64,000 bases of DNA, taken from positions 754,989 through 818,988 of the forward strand of contig JAFGBS010000009.1 of assembly GCA_016933055.1 (NCBI GenBank), in the 5' to 3' direction. Origin of the DNA: Promethearchaeota archaeon. Lineage in GTDB: Archaea; Asgardarchaeota; Lokiarchaeia; Sigyniarchaeales; Promethearchaeaceae. Below the pieces are notes generated by a model. That model saw only the letters and a list, made by a program, of their open reading frames with translations, was not told the origin of the DNA and ran no database searches. Within the stretch, counting starts at the first letter, position 1. Every line of letters begins with the position of its first letter. Below are positions 1 through 9,305 of the stretch, piece after piece. The position numbers and the translations under genes are program-made.

Positions 1-38
1 TTTATTTCTATTTATACACCATTGTAGATTTGATTGAT

Positions 39-623
39 TTAAAATTCAAGATTTGAATAAATAGGTCCTTGAGGAGTCAATACTGACTTTTTTAGGAATA
101 TCTTACCGACTTGAAAAGATCCTAACTCTTTCGCTACATAATCATTTTTTAATGTTTGAAATTCTTTTAAAGGCAAATTGGTTGAAATCTGTCTGTTTTT
201 TGATTTTTTCGCTCGAGCAATCGTAATATGAGTTTTTAATTTGCGATCCTTTGGAAAACCGAAAGATTCTACTAATTTATTATCAATTTTATCATGAATT
301 TCCCTTAAGGTAGACACGGGTCCTTGGATACCTAAGTGGAAAACTCGCTTTGAGAAATCACCTAGTCGACGAACTGTAAATTCAAGTGGACCGTTTTGAA
401 AATAGTGAGAATTTATATCATTTTGCAGGAATTCATATAATTTTCTTGCTGTTGGTTCAGTAATATGTCCCAAAAATCGGATGGTTATATGAATATTTTC
501 AGGCTCTACCAATTTTATTTGATCCATTATCCCAGTTAATTCTTCTTGCAACTTTCTAATGGCATAAATAAGTTTTTTATTCTTAATTTCTACCGCAAAA
601 AATGCACGTATAGAACTGTTCAT
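39..623 (-). CDS. thpR: RNA 2',3'-cyclic phosphodiesterase (2H family)
   Basis: A 194-residue protein of usual ThpR length. The two histidine motifs that define 2H phosphoesterases are present: HITIRFLG near residue 45 and HITIARAK near residue 130. The family opens 2',3'-cyclic phosphates at RNA ends and was first named 2'-5' RNA ligase; the protein is expected in the cytosol. On the coding strand a TATA-like ATTATATAGG lies about 30 bases before the ATG, so the transcript may have almost no leader. It stands alone, divergent from the sugar kinase gene. No odd residues seen. Confidence 0.9.
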   Translation of the reverse strand: MNSSIRAFFAVEIKNKKLIYAIRKLQEELTGIMDQIKLVEPENIHITIRFLGHITEPTARKLYEFLQNDINSHYFQNGPLEFTVRRLGDFSKRVFHLGIQGPVSTLREIHDKIDNKLVESFGFPKDRKLKTHITIARAKKSKNRQISTNLPLKEFQTLKNDYVAKELGSFQVGKIFLKKSVLTPQGPIYSNLEF

Positions 624-1168
624 TATTAATCATCAGCTTCTTAAAATCCTATATAATATTACAATTTTTTCACAATAAATGTCTTCCAAATGTCAAGTAT
701 TCTCTCTAGAATAAATGTAAACACTAAAGTGGTTATAGAGAAATCCACTCGCGTATAGCAATTACGTGAAGTATTAGAAACGGCAATCTTAGATATTTCC
801 AAGGATTTCCTTTAAATCCTGATAATCTATAATATCAGATCTCACATATTGACAAAAATTTCTGATTGGAATTATGGGTAGAGCGGAAATTCCGAATAAT
901 AAGATTAATCCTAAAATTGATGGGTCTATTCCTTCTTATACCCACCAATCGTTAGTAAATATAATTGGATAGTAGTACTTTCCGTATACCATACCGATAA
1001 TGGGAAAAATTCTATAACCAATTTAAAAATATTACCGGAAAAAACATCATTAATTGCATTTCGCAAATGCATGCAGATTAGAGATATTATAAAATCTTTA
1101 ACTTCTTCAGAGATCATTTTTCCCTTGTTATTAACTTATATATCATGGATAGCCTCCCCATGTTTTAA
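624..1168. other. intergenic region, mostly without recognisable content
   Basis: About 545 bases between two divergent genes. It holds the thpR promoter at its left end, one doubtful small reading frame (926-1117, minus) and, at 1135-1143, a TATA-like CTTATATAT about 28 bases before the sugar kinase start. I see no tRNA, tandem repeat or strong hairpin in 660-925. Confidence 0.5.
926..1117 (-). CDS. possible small hydrophobic protein
   Basis: A 63-residue frame with a purine-rich AAGGGA just before the ATG and a TATA-like stretch about 25 bases upstream. The middle is hydrophobic (residues 8-40) and the end is charged (YKKE). No family is recognised. The upstream signals argue for a real gene; the short length and lack of a known relative argue against. 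It would be transcribed divergently from the sugar kinase, sharing the same short promoter region. Confidence 0.25.
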   Translation of the reverse strand: MISEEVKDFIISLICMHLRNAINDVFSGNIFKLVIEFFPLSVWYTESTTIQLYLLTIGGYKKE

Positions 1169-2338
1169 ATGTTAGATGACACAGTAATAATGTGGGAAGA
1201 AATGAGTCTGAAAAAGAAAATATTAGTAGTAGGAGAACTCCATAGGGATATTTTTTATAAAACTGATGCCTTAACTAACATTGTACAGCAAATTTCTCGG
1301 CAGCTGTTCTTAAAAAAATCTTCAATGCAAGGTTCTGAATCGGAAATAGAAAATATTGTATCGAATGCATTACACCGTACAACCAAAAAATTTTCTTGTG
1401 ATTCTAAAATTGTACGTGGGGGTAATGGAAATAATTCTGCGACAATTTTAGCAAATTTGGGAATTCCTACTGGATTACTTACTGTTATTGGCGAAGATTC
1501 ATTATGGATGATACCAGAATTGGAAAAATTAGGAATAGATATTACGACTGTATTTGTAAAAAAAGTACTTACGCCTACTAGTGCTATAGTGGAGGATGCA
1601 AACTATACTAAGATTTTCACTTCAAAAAATCTCAAAGATGAAATGAATTTTGAAGGAATCGAATTCCCCATAGATCTCTTTGATGATTCTATGATTGTAT
1701 TCATTACTCCCATGGACTTGAAATATAAACATATTCTGGAGGTAGCAGTAAATGCAGAAAAATTGGTCGCTGTTACTATCGAGCTTCAAAAATTCATCCA
1801 GTTCTCTGAGGTGGAGACACTATTATCAGCTAAGCCTGAAATTCTATTTTGTAATTTGAATGATGCTTATGAGATTTGTAAAAAGGATTTTGAGACACCT
1901 TTTCCGACGTTTGAAGAATTTAAAAAAACATTAGATGAAGAAAAAACAAAAAATGCAGAATACGAATACCAATTAAAAAAACTTATTAATGTGGACTTGT
2001 TTTTTGGGAAATTAGCGAATGTGCGGATTTATACATCTGGTAACATGGGTTCTTGGGTTAGATTTGGTCCTTTAAAACTAATCTATCGGGAACCGTTTGC
2101 AGTGGATATAAAAACTCGCGTAGGGGCAGGAGACACTTTTGCTGCTGGATTTCTTTCCAAATTAAATGAGAAGATTTCTAGCCCCCTGGAATACCTCGGA
2201 CAAACAAAAGAAGAGAATGAATGGTTGTTTAAGGTATGTTTATTATATGCGACAGGAGCTTCAGGTGTCAGGATTTCATCGGGAAAATTTCCTGATAATG
2301 ATGAGATTCGTGAATTCCTAAAAGAAAAAATGGAATAG
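1169..2338 (+). CDS. PfkB-family carbohydrate kinase
   Basis: 389 residues. The start has the family pattern (ILVVGELHRDIFY), a GGNGNNSA sugar-binding loop follows near residue 90, and the PfkB signature GAGDTFAAGF with its catalytic Asp lies near residue 318. The family phosphorylates sugars or nucleosides with ATP; the exact substrate cannot be read from the sequence. A TATA-like box 28 bases upstream fits a leaderless transcript starting at this ATG, but a second in-frame ATG at 1202 precedes the conserved domain directly. An insertion of about 60 residues (residues 225-285) makes it longer than a typical ribokinase. The alpha-galactosidase-like gene follows 45 bases later on the same strand. 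Confidence 0.85.
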   Translation: MLDDTVIMWEEMSLKKKILVVGELHRDIFYKTDALTNIVQQISRQLFLKKSSMQGSESEIENIVSNALHRTTKKFSCDSKIVRGGNGNNSATILANLGIPTGLLTVIGEDSLWMIPELEKLGIDITTVFVKKVLTPTSAIVEDANYTKIFTSKNLKDEMNFEGIEFPIDLFDDSMIVFITPMDLKYKHILEVAVNAEKLVAVTIELQKFIQFSEVETLLSAKPEILFCNLNDAYEICKKDFETPFPTFEEFKKTLDEEKTKNAEYEYQLKKLINVDLFFGKLANVRIYTSGNMGSWVRFGPLKLIYREPFAVDIKTRVGAGDTFAAGFLSKLNEKISSPLEYLGQTKEENEWLFKVCLLYATGASGVRISSGKFPDNDEIREFLKEKME

Positions 2339-2383
2339 TGAATAGAACAATCTTTTATTAATTTCTTTTATCTATCTATCAAT

Positions 2384-4951
2384 ATGAGTATTATTGTTAA
2401 GTCTGCCTTGAAAGAAATTGTTGTCCAGAATAAAAAAATCCAGTGCAAATTTTATCCGTCAACTGGACGGTTTGATATTTTATCCCCACAAGGCTCACTT
2501 ATCAATGTGTTTCCCCTGATTTTTATTGAAAATGAATCGATAACATTATTAGATGAACCCCATGGAGCATTCGAACCACAATGGAACATGAAAACCGTGC
2601 ATCGAGATCTAATTGCATTTTTTCCGCAAGAAATCTCTAATCAAGAGTTTTCTGAGAATATGGTGGTTCTTAAGGAATTCACCGATCAAATTGATCAAGG
2701 GTTGATCGCGAAAATTCCTCTAAAATTCTCTGCATCGAATTCCAACGGAATAATTACTGGATTTTTATGTTTTAAATTATATGATAGTCTTTTAAACGCA
2801 CATTTAGCGACAATATACATTCAAATTGATGAATGGGTAGGATTCGAACATACTCCAAAAATTCATTCTTATGTTCCTCTTGGCGCAGATTTATTATCAA
2901 AATGGATTTTACATGATGATTACCGATTAAATCCTCGAAATGTCACCTTTTTCCGAAATGGGTATCAATCGTGGTCTCCTAACAATTTACTGGGATATAA
3001 ACAAAAAGCTCATTTGTCTATTTTGAAAATTGGCAAAAACACGATGGAGAATCAAGATCCAGCAATAAAAACTCGATACTTCTCAGAAATGTTTACTTCA
3101 GTAACTGATACAAAATCTAAGAAGAGCCTTATTATAGGTTTTACCACACATAAACGTCAATTTAATCGAATACTGATGGATCGGATGCGATTTAAAGGAA
3201 AATTTCGATGTCTTCTAGCAATCTCCCAAGTTGATTCAATCCCGATAAATTTACTTAAACCCAAACATATTAAATCGGAAGAATTGATTGTGTTTTTCAC
3301 TGAAAAACATATGGGAGTGCAAGGATTGTGTAGTTGGGCAGAGTTAAGTGGAAAAATAATGGATGGTCGGACTTATAAACCCTCTGAAGCTTCCAAGTTT
3401 AATGGGACTTTATCAGGATACTGCTCGTGGTATTATTATTATACCAAAGTAACTGAACAAGATATAATTGACAATCTAAATTTTTTCACAAATAATAAGG
3501 GATATCCGATAAATTTGATTCAGCTTGACGATGGATATCAGACTGAAGTCGGAGATTTTACTTCTATTAATGAGAAATTCCCCAACGGCATGAGATTTCT
3601 TGTTGATAAAATTCATGATCGCAGATTTCTAGCTGGATTATGGATTGCACCATTTTTTGCACAAGATCGCTCAGAACTCTTCCAAACCCATCCCGAGTGG
3701 TTTTTACGAGATAAAGATGGTAAGATGATTTTAGGAGCTCTGAATTGGGGTTCCAAAGTATATGCATTAGATATCTCTAAACAAGCGGTTATCGACCATG
3801 TAAAAAATCTCATTCAGACGATTGTGGAAGATTGGAATTACGACTATATAAAAATTGATTTTGTTTATGCATCTGAAATAATCGGATCACAATATTACAT
3901 ACCTGGTGTCACGCGGGCCGAAGTATATCGTAATGGGATAGAATTCATAAGGGATGTTATGGGAGATGATACAATATTGCTTGGATGTGGGGCTCCTTTA
4001 GGTCCCAGTATTGGGATTGTGGATGCTATGCGCATTGGGGAAGACACCGCAGCGAAATGGAGGGTTCTGGGCAAATTTGGCGATATTATGCATAAACGGC
4101 TGAATTTAGATCTTCCCGCACTTAAACCCGCAATGCAAGCAACTGTGCTTCGCAGCTTCATGCATAAACGACTTTGGATAAATGATCCTGATTGTGTGGT
4201 GGTTCGTGAAAATAAGAGTAAATTATCTTTAGATGAAATCCATTTCCAACTGACGATAATGGGTCTGAGTGGTGGTATGATCATGTTTTCTGATGATTTA
4301 ACCCTCCTTAAAAAGGAACGTCTACGATTCATGAAACTTCTTCTCCCCCCATATAAAGAAGGAGCCTCATCCTTAGATATGCTAATAAAACGAGATCCTG
4401 AATTATTCGGTCTTTTCACGACTTCTACAATTGGTGATCGAATATTATTAGCATTATTAAATTGGAAGGACCGGAATAAATCAATAAAATTCACAATTAG
4501 AGATATATTAACGAGTTTGAATAAAACCTTGAAAGCAACAAAGTTTTATATATATGATTTTTGGAAACAGCGAAAACTACCTGGAATTTTTGGTATTGAT
4601 GAACGCATCACCATATCAAACGTTGTTAAACATGGATGTAAGTATTTTTCGATTATTCCTATTAAACCAAATGATCTCAGCCCTGTTTTGTTATCTTCTG
4701 ATTTACATATCTCCCAAGGATGTCAAGAAATTAAAAAATACGAATATTTTCCCGAAGAAAAAAAACTCACCATTGTTTTCGATTTGAACTATCATGAAGG
4801 TACTATAACTATCTTGTCCAAAACGAAACTAAAACCTCATATTTTATCTGGTAGAGATTTTGAGACCATTGAACTTAGAGAAGAAGGCTATACAATCAAA
4901 ATTCCAGTATTATTCCCCATAGATAAAACCCTAACGCTGTATTTTGAATAA
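2384..4951 (+). CDS. GH36-type alpha-galactosidase-like glycoside hydrolase
   Basis: 855 residues with the melibiase-type TIM barrel in the second half: GYCSWYYYY near residue 345, LIQLDDGYQ, LWIAPFFA, and YIKIDF near residue 490 with the expected nucleophile Asp. The candidate acid/base Asp is in RIGEDTA near residue 551. The N-terminal third is the beta-sandwich usual for GH36/GH31-like enzymes, including FRNGYQSWSP. The family cleaves alpha-galactosides or related sugars with retention; raffinose synthases and alpha-N-acetylgalactosaminidases are close, so the substrate is open. No signal peptide is visible, so it should act in the cytosol. It follows a sugar kinase gene, a sensible pair for hydrolysis followed by phosphorylation. 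Confidence 0.85.
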   Translation: MSIIVKSALKEIVVQNKKIQCKFYPSTGRFDILSPQGSLINVFPLIFIENESITLLDEPHGAFEPQWNMKTVHRDLIAFFPQEISNQEFSENMVVLKEFTDQIDQGLIAKIPLKFSASNSNGIITGFLCFKLYDSLLNAHLATIYIQIDEWVGFEHTPKIHSYVPLGADLLSKWILHDDYRLNPRNVTFFRNGYQSWSPNNLLGYKQKAHLSILKIGKNTMENQDPAIKTRYFSEMFTSVTDTKSKKSLIIGFTTHKRQFNRILMDRMRFKGKFRCLLAISQVDSIPINLLKPKHIKSEELIVFFTEKHMGVQGLCSWAELSGKIMDGRTYKPSEASKFNGTLSGYCSWYYYYTKVTEQDIIDNLNFFTNNKGYPINLIQLDDGYQTEVGDFTSINEKFPNGMRFLVDKIHDRRFLAGLWIAPFFAQDRSELFQTHPEWFLRDKDGKMILGALNWGSKVYALDISKQAVIDHVKNLIQTIVEDWNYDYIKIDFVYASEIIGSQYYIPGVTRAEVYRNGIEFIRDVMGDDTILLGCGAPLGPSIGIVDAMRIGEDTAAKWRVLGKFGDIMHKRLNLDLPALKPAMQATVLRSFMHKRLWINDPDCVVVRENKSKLSLDEIHFQLTIMGLSGGMIMFSDDLTLLKKERLRFMKLLLPPYKEGASSLDMLIKRDPELFGLFTTSTIGDRILLALLNWKDRNKSIKFTIRDILTSLNKTLKATKFYIYDFWKQRKLPGIFGIDERITISNVVKHGCKYFSIIPIKPNDLSPVLLSSDLHISQGCQEIKKYEYFPEEKKLTIVFDLNYHEGTITILSKTKLKPHILSGRDFETIELREEGYTIKIPVLFPIDKTLTLYFE

Positions 4952-5031
4952 ATCCATTCTCTCTTGTTTTCAACATAACTTTTTTATACATAAAAATTCA
5001 ACAATATCTGAATTATTAAGGTGGATTGTAA

Positions 5032-5571
5032 ATGAAAGATTGGAAACTGTGGAAGTTAATTGTGCTTTTATTTGGGTCATATTTTGGTCTGAATGCAATA
5101 TTTGGATTTATTCTTTATACCGCTACAGGTAATATAGGTGATCTTTTTGGGTCTTCCGATTCTTTTCGATTATGGATTGATATGATTCTAGCTCCGACAC
5201 TAGCTGCTCCGGGAATTAAACTCCTTGAAACAGGTTGGGAGGCAAGTATAGACGCATTTTTTGCAACGTTGCTAAATCTGCTTTATTTTATTCCAGGCAT
5301 AGTAAGTGCAATATTAATCGGATTTTTTGCAAAAAATAGTAAAATCGCTTTTAGAATAGTCTTCTTCTTTTTTATTTTACTTACACTCTTGAATGTAGGA
5401 TTGTATTTTACTGGAGCTGTATTTTGGTCACTAGCTTGGGTATACGATTATCTATCATTACCTCTACCAGTTGCAATTCAGTGGATAATATTCTCAGGTT
5501 TGATACATAGCATATTTCATGGAGGTATAGCTGGACAAATTCGTAACCTTATGAGAAGAAAACAACTATAA
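5032..5571 (+). CDS. membrane protein of unknown function
   Basis: 179 residues with about four hydrophobic segments (near residues 8-30, 75-100, 104-126 and 143-162) separated by short loops. AAGGTGG lies about 8 bases before the ATG and looks like a ribosome binding site, which fixes the start. No family is recognised. It lies 80 bases after the glycoside hydrolase gene on the same strand and may be read with it. The C-terminus is basic (RNLMRRKQL), suggesting a cytosolic tail. Confidence 0.6.
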   Translation: MKDWKLWKLIVLLFGSYFGLNAIFGFILYTATGNIGDLFGSSDSFRLWIDMILAPTLAAPGIKLLETGWEASIDAFFATLLNLLYFIPGIVSAILIGFFAKNSKIAFRIVFFFFILLTLLNVGLYFTGAVFWSLAWVYDYLSLPLPVAIQWIIFSGLIHSIFHGGIAGQIRNLMRRKQL

Positions 5572-6047
5572 ATTCTAAAAATTCCTTTTTTTTAATCAGC
5601 ATATATCCTGTATCCACCACGTTCATTTAGGCTCCATCTATCATAGTTTTCCCTATCCTCTCTCATCCTATGGTAAGGTCTTACCCAGATGGGATTCGCA
5701 TAGCGATATCCATGGATATAATCGGATATTCATTTCATGGGTACTAGGCACACCTACGGTAAAAGAACCTGTACGGTTGACTCACAGATTGGGTTTTAGC
5801 ATAGGTCGTACTGGTTAGAGTTGTAGGTACAAAATTGATTAGTCAAATTCGTCCCAATTCCCTATGTAGTCCGGACTAAGCTAAAAGAATCCACTCTCAC
5901 TCTCTCGAGCTGGCTTCTCTTGTAATTTGATAGAACATCGTAAGGTAGGTACTATTTTCTTGAGAGAAAAACGGTAATAATCACTTATCTTTTAAAAAGC
6001 ATTTAGATTTAGAGGTCGATTAAAGAAGGAAATTATCAGAATCGATA
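5572..6047. other. gene-free stretch containing a repeat C copy
   Basis: About 475 bases between convergent genes. A T-run just after the membrane protein gene (5581-5594) may end transcription. The middle (about 5730-5850) resembles, on the opposite strand, parts of the gene-free stretches near 8.1 and 18.1 kb; see the repeat C entries. No reading frame or RNA gene is recognised. Confidence 0.5.
5730..5850 (-). repeat. dispersed repeat C, copy 1
   Basis: Read on the minus strand, this segment aligns by eye with the plus strand at 18069-18190: shared pieces include TTGTACC(T/C)AC followed by ACTCT, then AGGTTCTTTTA and GCCTAGTA in the same order and similar spacing. Similarity is partial (roughly two bases in three), so this is an old or poorly constrained copy. 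Ends are uncertain. Confidence 0.4.
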
Positions 6048-7730
6048 TTAGGAGGGAGGTAATTTCAACAGAATCTCATGTAGATATTTATCGAGTTGCT
6101 CCTCCGTAACAGTTTCTTCACGATTAGCTAATTTTTTTTCCAACGGATCCCGGTGAATCGTGTTCATAGCACAGAAGGGAATTTCTTTCACTCTTGTGGG
6201 ATCCTCAGGATCAATTACTCCGTAATGTACAACACAACGCTGAACTCGTTCTAAATCAAAATTGTACGGGTCTTGAAAATGCATGCTTCCTATCATAATA
6301 TTACGATGTAACATAAATTTTTTCATGGACTGTAATCCTGGTTTAACTAGTAAGCGAAGCGTACTCAATACCAGATTTTTATTTCGCATCATGAATTTTA
6401 TACCTCCATGATAGTATTTAACCGCTCCTACAAGATAATAGAGTTTCAAGACGTGTCTATATATGTAATCGGATTTTTTTATAAGAATTTTAAGAAAGTG
6501 TTTAAGGAATCGAGGAAGGTCTGAAAAATTAAGTTTGAACAACCTAAATGGATGTGGTAAGTCACCTTGTATAGCGATGTCATATACTGCATTAGTGTAT
6601 TTGATCAAATTTTCTACATCGATAAAACTTTCGAGGGATTCCCAGTGATTCGAATCATTTAAGACTGCAATTGTCGCAAAACCACAATCATCATGGGATA
6701 ATAGGACAAATTTTTCTGCATTATCAAACCACGGCATTAATTGAGTCAATTTCGCAGTCATAGCTAGAGGATAAAATTTCTGTATTTGTCCGTTGGTCAC
6801 TTTGGATAATTCTTTCTTCAAATCACTTGTAGTGTAGCGTAAATGATGGAGGTCTTCCATTGTAATCCTTCCCGTTAAAGAAACGGGTTGAAATACCACT
6901 GTAGATACAACATCACAGTATTGTTTCACAATCTCCAAGATATTTCCCACTTCATGATCATTCACCCCATTTACAATAGTGGGAACCAACACAATTGCAT
7001 CCATTTTAGCAGCTCTACAATTCTCTAAAATTTGGATTTTTAATTTACTCAAATCTACTCCTCGCATCTTTATATAAGTGTTAGGTTCGGTTCCATCAAA
7101 TGAAAGATAAATTGCATCTAATCCGCATTTTTTGAGTGCTCTACAATATTCAACACTTTGTGCTAATTTTATCCCATTCGTAGTTAACATAATATGCTCA
7201 AAACCGATTTCTTTTCCAGCGCGAATAATGTTGAATAGGTCATCGCGCAGCGTTGGCTCACCTCCACTGAGCTGTAGCATAGGAGGACGAATGGGGCGTA
7301 TATTCCGAAAATGATGAAAGATTTGTATTATTTCCTCAAAAGTGGGTTCATACACATACCCTTTAACAGCAGAATTCGCAAAACAGACGGGACAATGAAG
7401 ATTACACCTATTGGTTAGATCCACTAATGCAATGCATGGAGTTGATAAATGTTTTTCGCACAATCCACACGAATACGGACATCCTTTTTCATTCCTTCTT
7501 AATTGATTTGATGGTCGTATTGACATATTAGAACGTGAACCAATTTTTTCCGAAAATCCCGTATACCATAAATAATCATCTGGATTAGTCCCCAGTCGAT
7601 CTTCAAATACACCATGAGAAACACATTTCTTTCTCATCAGAATTTCATTTTTCTCTTCATTCCAATAAATCTCAGCATCTATGCATTTCAAACACACAGG
7701 ACAGATAGAGATCGTGCTACGAATATGCAT
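6048..7730 (-). CDS. Tes-like radical SAM protein (tetraether or macrocyclic archaeol synthase family)
   Basis: 560 residues. The radical SAM motif CNLHCPVC is at residues 109-116, preceded by a second cluster motif CPYSCGLC at 84-91 and a CPVC plus Cys36 site at the N-terminus. LSGGEPTLR is the GGEP element that positions SAM. Near the C-terminus RCVVHYGV and EIPFCAMN give further conserved cysteines. This order matches the archaeal family of MJ0619/Tes, which joins lipid tails through sp3 carbons to make tetraether or macrocyclic membrane lipids; that role is known for the family and inferred here. Paralogues with other roles exist, so the exact reaction is not proven. It stands alone, with gene-free stretches on both sides. 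Confidence 0.7.
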   Translation of the reverse strand: MHIRSTISICPVCLKCIDAEIYWNEEKNEILMRKKCVSHGVFEDRLGTNPDDYLWYTGFSEKIGSRSNMSIRPSNQLRRNEKGCPYSCGLCEKHLSTPCIALVDLTNRCNLHCPVCFANSAVKGYVYEPTFEEIIQIFHHFRNIRPIRPPMLQLSGGEPTLRDDLFNIIRAGKEIGFEHIMLTTNGIKLAQSVEYCRALKKCGLDAIYLSFDGTEPNTYIKMRGVDLSKLKIQILENCRAAKMDAIVLVPTIVNGVNDHEVGNILEIVKQYCDVVSTVVFQPVSLTGRITMEDLHHLRYTTSDLKKELSKVTNGQIQKFYPLAMTAKLTQLMPWFDNAEKFVLLSHDDCGFATIAVLNDSNHWESLESFIDVENLIKYTNAVYDIAIQGDLPHPFRLFKLNFSDLPRFLKHFLKILIKKSDYIYRHVLKLYYLVGAVKYYHGGIKFMMRNKNLVLSTLRLLVKPGLQSMKKFMLHRNIMIGSMHFQDPYNFDLERVQRCVVHYGVIDPEDPTRVKEIPFCAMNTIHRDPLEKKLANREETVTEEQLDKYLHEILLKLPPS

Positions 7731-8231
7731 TTCATATTAGTTATTATTGTTATATATTTATGTCTCACGAAAATAATTCAAAATACCTAAATAAAGGTTC
7801 GAGGATGAAGGTGTATTAATCAAATTAAGATTAGAATGATTTGCCCATAGTTTCATTTTCCTAGTTGGAATACCTTAATTATATCACTATATCCCTCAAA
7901 CTAGATTATCGAAAGTCTATTTCCTTTTATATTTCTTCTTGTATAAACTCATATTAATTGTAAACTTCATGATTGTAAGACAATCAACGAAGATGTCATG
8001 AAATACCTTTAGAATAGAATTGTAGGATTCCAGGAACACCTATCCCAAATGAACCTAGCTGTTAAATTTTTCTAAATAGGCTTCTAGCGTAGTTCATGGA
8101 TGATACGGTTGTGGGTAGAAAATTCATCAGACAAAAACCACTATTCTGATATTCCATTCAAAACGAGGAGTCAAATTCTATTTTATTGTTAGTATCCTAA
8201 AACCTTAATTCTTCCCTGCTTTTTGACATTT
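7731..8231. other. gene-free stretch containing a repeat C copy
   Basis: About 500 bases between divergent genes. The Tes-like gene promoter should lie at the left end (a TATA-like TTATATATTT is at 7750-7759). Around 8020-8150 there is a segment resembling repeat C. I see no reading frame, tRNA or tandem repeat in the rest. Confidence 0.45.
8020..8150 (-). repeat. dispersed repeat C, copy 2
   Basis: On the minus strand it contains CTACCCACA, then ATGAACTACG, then AGGTTC in the same order as the copy at 18069-18190 (TACCCACTA, ATGAACTACGGTA, AGGTTCTTTTA). Outside these blocks similarity fades. Ends are uncertain. Confidence 0.35.
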
Positions 8232-9239
8232 ATGTTCCAATCGTGGGAGGTTTTCAGTCCTTACCAAACAGGGAGAATTTCTCATGGTTCCACCTTAGCA
8301 CAATTTCCAAATGGTAATCTCATTACTGCATGGTATTCTGGAAGTTCTGAGGGACACTCTGATGTTGGTATATATGCTTCTACCTATAATTTACTTCAAA
8401 AATCATGGTCTTTACCTCGATTAATTGAGAAAAAAAACCAAAAATCCTCAGAGGGAAATCCCGTCTTCTTTTTTGATGATAAAACCGACCGATTATGGTT
8501 ATTTTGGGTTACCATGGATAAACTGATCAATGGACACCTGGGTGGATGGAGTACGTGCCGAATAAAATGTAAACATTCCATGGATTTCGGGAAAACTTGG
8601 TCAAAAGTCAGATATTTACATAATTCATGGGGATGGATGACACGTAATAAGCCAATTCGTATGTCAAATGGAAATATTATGCTTCCCATCTATATTGAAT
8701 TATTACGATATAAATCCACATTTCTTGTTTGTCCTAAAAAATCATTTGAAAAAGGTGCCATAGAGAGTAAATGGGTGAAAATGGCGAATATAGGGGGGGG
8801 AGTTCTTCAACCTACTGTGATTGAACTATCCAAAGGACATTTACTTGCATATCATAGAACAGCGAAACGAAGTTCCATTCGAAAAAGAATCGCAATGTCT
8901 GAAAGTGTTGATTTTGGTAAAACCTGGAGCCTCGCAATTCCTACTCCCCTCCCCAATCCAAATTCTGGTTCTGACATGGTCAAACTTCGTAATGGAAATA
9001 TAGTTCTTGCATTTAACAATTCTTCCATTGATAGAAGTAACTTGTCGATTGGACTCTCCTACGATAACGGGAATACTTGGTCTTTCATTAAACTGTTAGA
9101 AAGAGAAAAAGGACAAAGATTTTCCTACCCCGCTATTATAGAAGCATCTGATGAAACAATTTATTGTACCTACACAAATAAGCGAATGAACATAAAATGT
9201 GTGAATTTTGATCAAGAGTGGATTAGAAGGATTTCTTAA
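8232..9239 (+). CDS. sialidase-like Asp-box (BNR repeat) protein
   Basis: About 335 residues with three Asp-box turns, SMDFGKTW, SVDFGKTW and SYDNGNTW, which mark blades of a six-bladed propeller of the sialidase/exo-alpha-sialidase type. An early GRISHGSTL resembles the arginine-containing first blade of that family, and PIRMSNGNIMLP and MVKLRNGNIVLAFN are the repeating strand-turn units. The family includes sialidases and other glycosidases acting on acidic sugars; substrate unknown. I chose the ATG at 8232 over the TTG three codons upstream. No signal peptide, so it is probably cytosolic, unlike most secreted sialidases. It is followed by a membrane protein gene 66 bases downstream. Confidence 0.75.
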   Translation: MFQSWEVFSPYQTGRISHGSTLAQFPNGNLITAWYSGSSEGHSDVGIYASTYNLLQKSWSLPRLIEKKNQKSSEGNPVFFFDDKTDRLWLFWVTMDKLINGHLGGWSTCRIKCKHSMDFGKTWSKVRYLHNSWGWMTRNKPIRMSNGNIMLPIYIELLRYKSTFLVCPKKSFEKGAIESKWVKMANIGGGVLQPTVIELSKGHLLAYHRTAKRSSIRKRIAMSESVDFGKTWSLAIPTPLPNPNSGSDMVKLRNGNIVLAFNNSSIDRSNLSIGLSYDNGNTWSFIKLLEREKGQRFSYPAIIEASDETIYCTYTNKRMNIKCVNFDQEWIRRIS

Positions 9240-9305
9240 ATCATAAATCAAAAATCATAAATTGAACTGATTATTCATCTACAAAATCAGGTGCATGTGA
9301 AGTAG

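Noticed and set aside
3895..4494. 199-codon open frame on the minus strand inside the GH36 gene
   Set aside because: It is antisense to a clearly conserved glycoside hydrolase; its protein is Ser- and Arg-rich with no family, as expected of a complementary frame.
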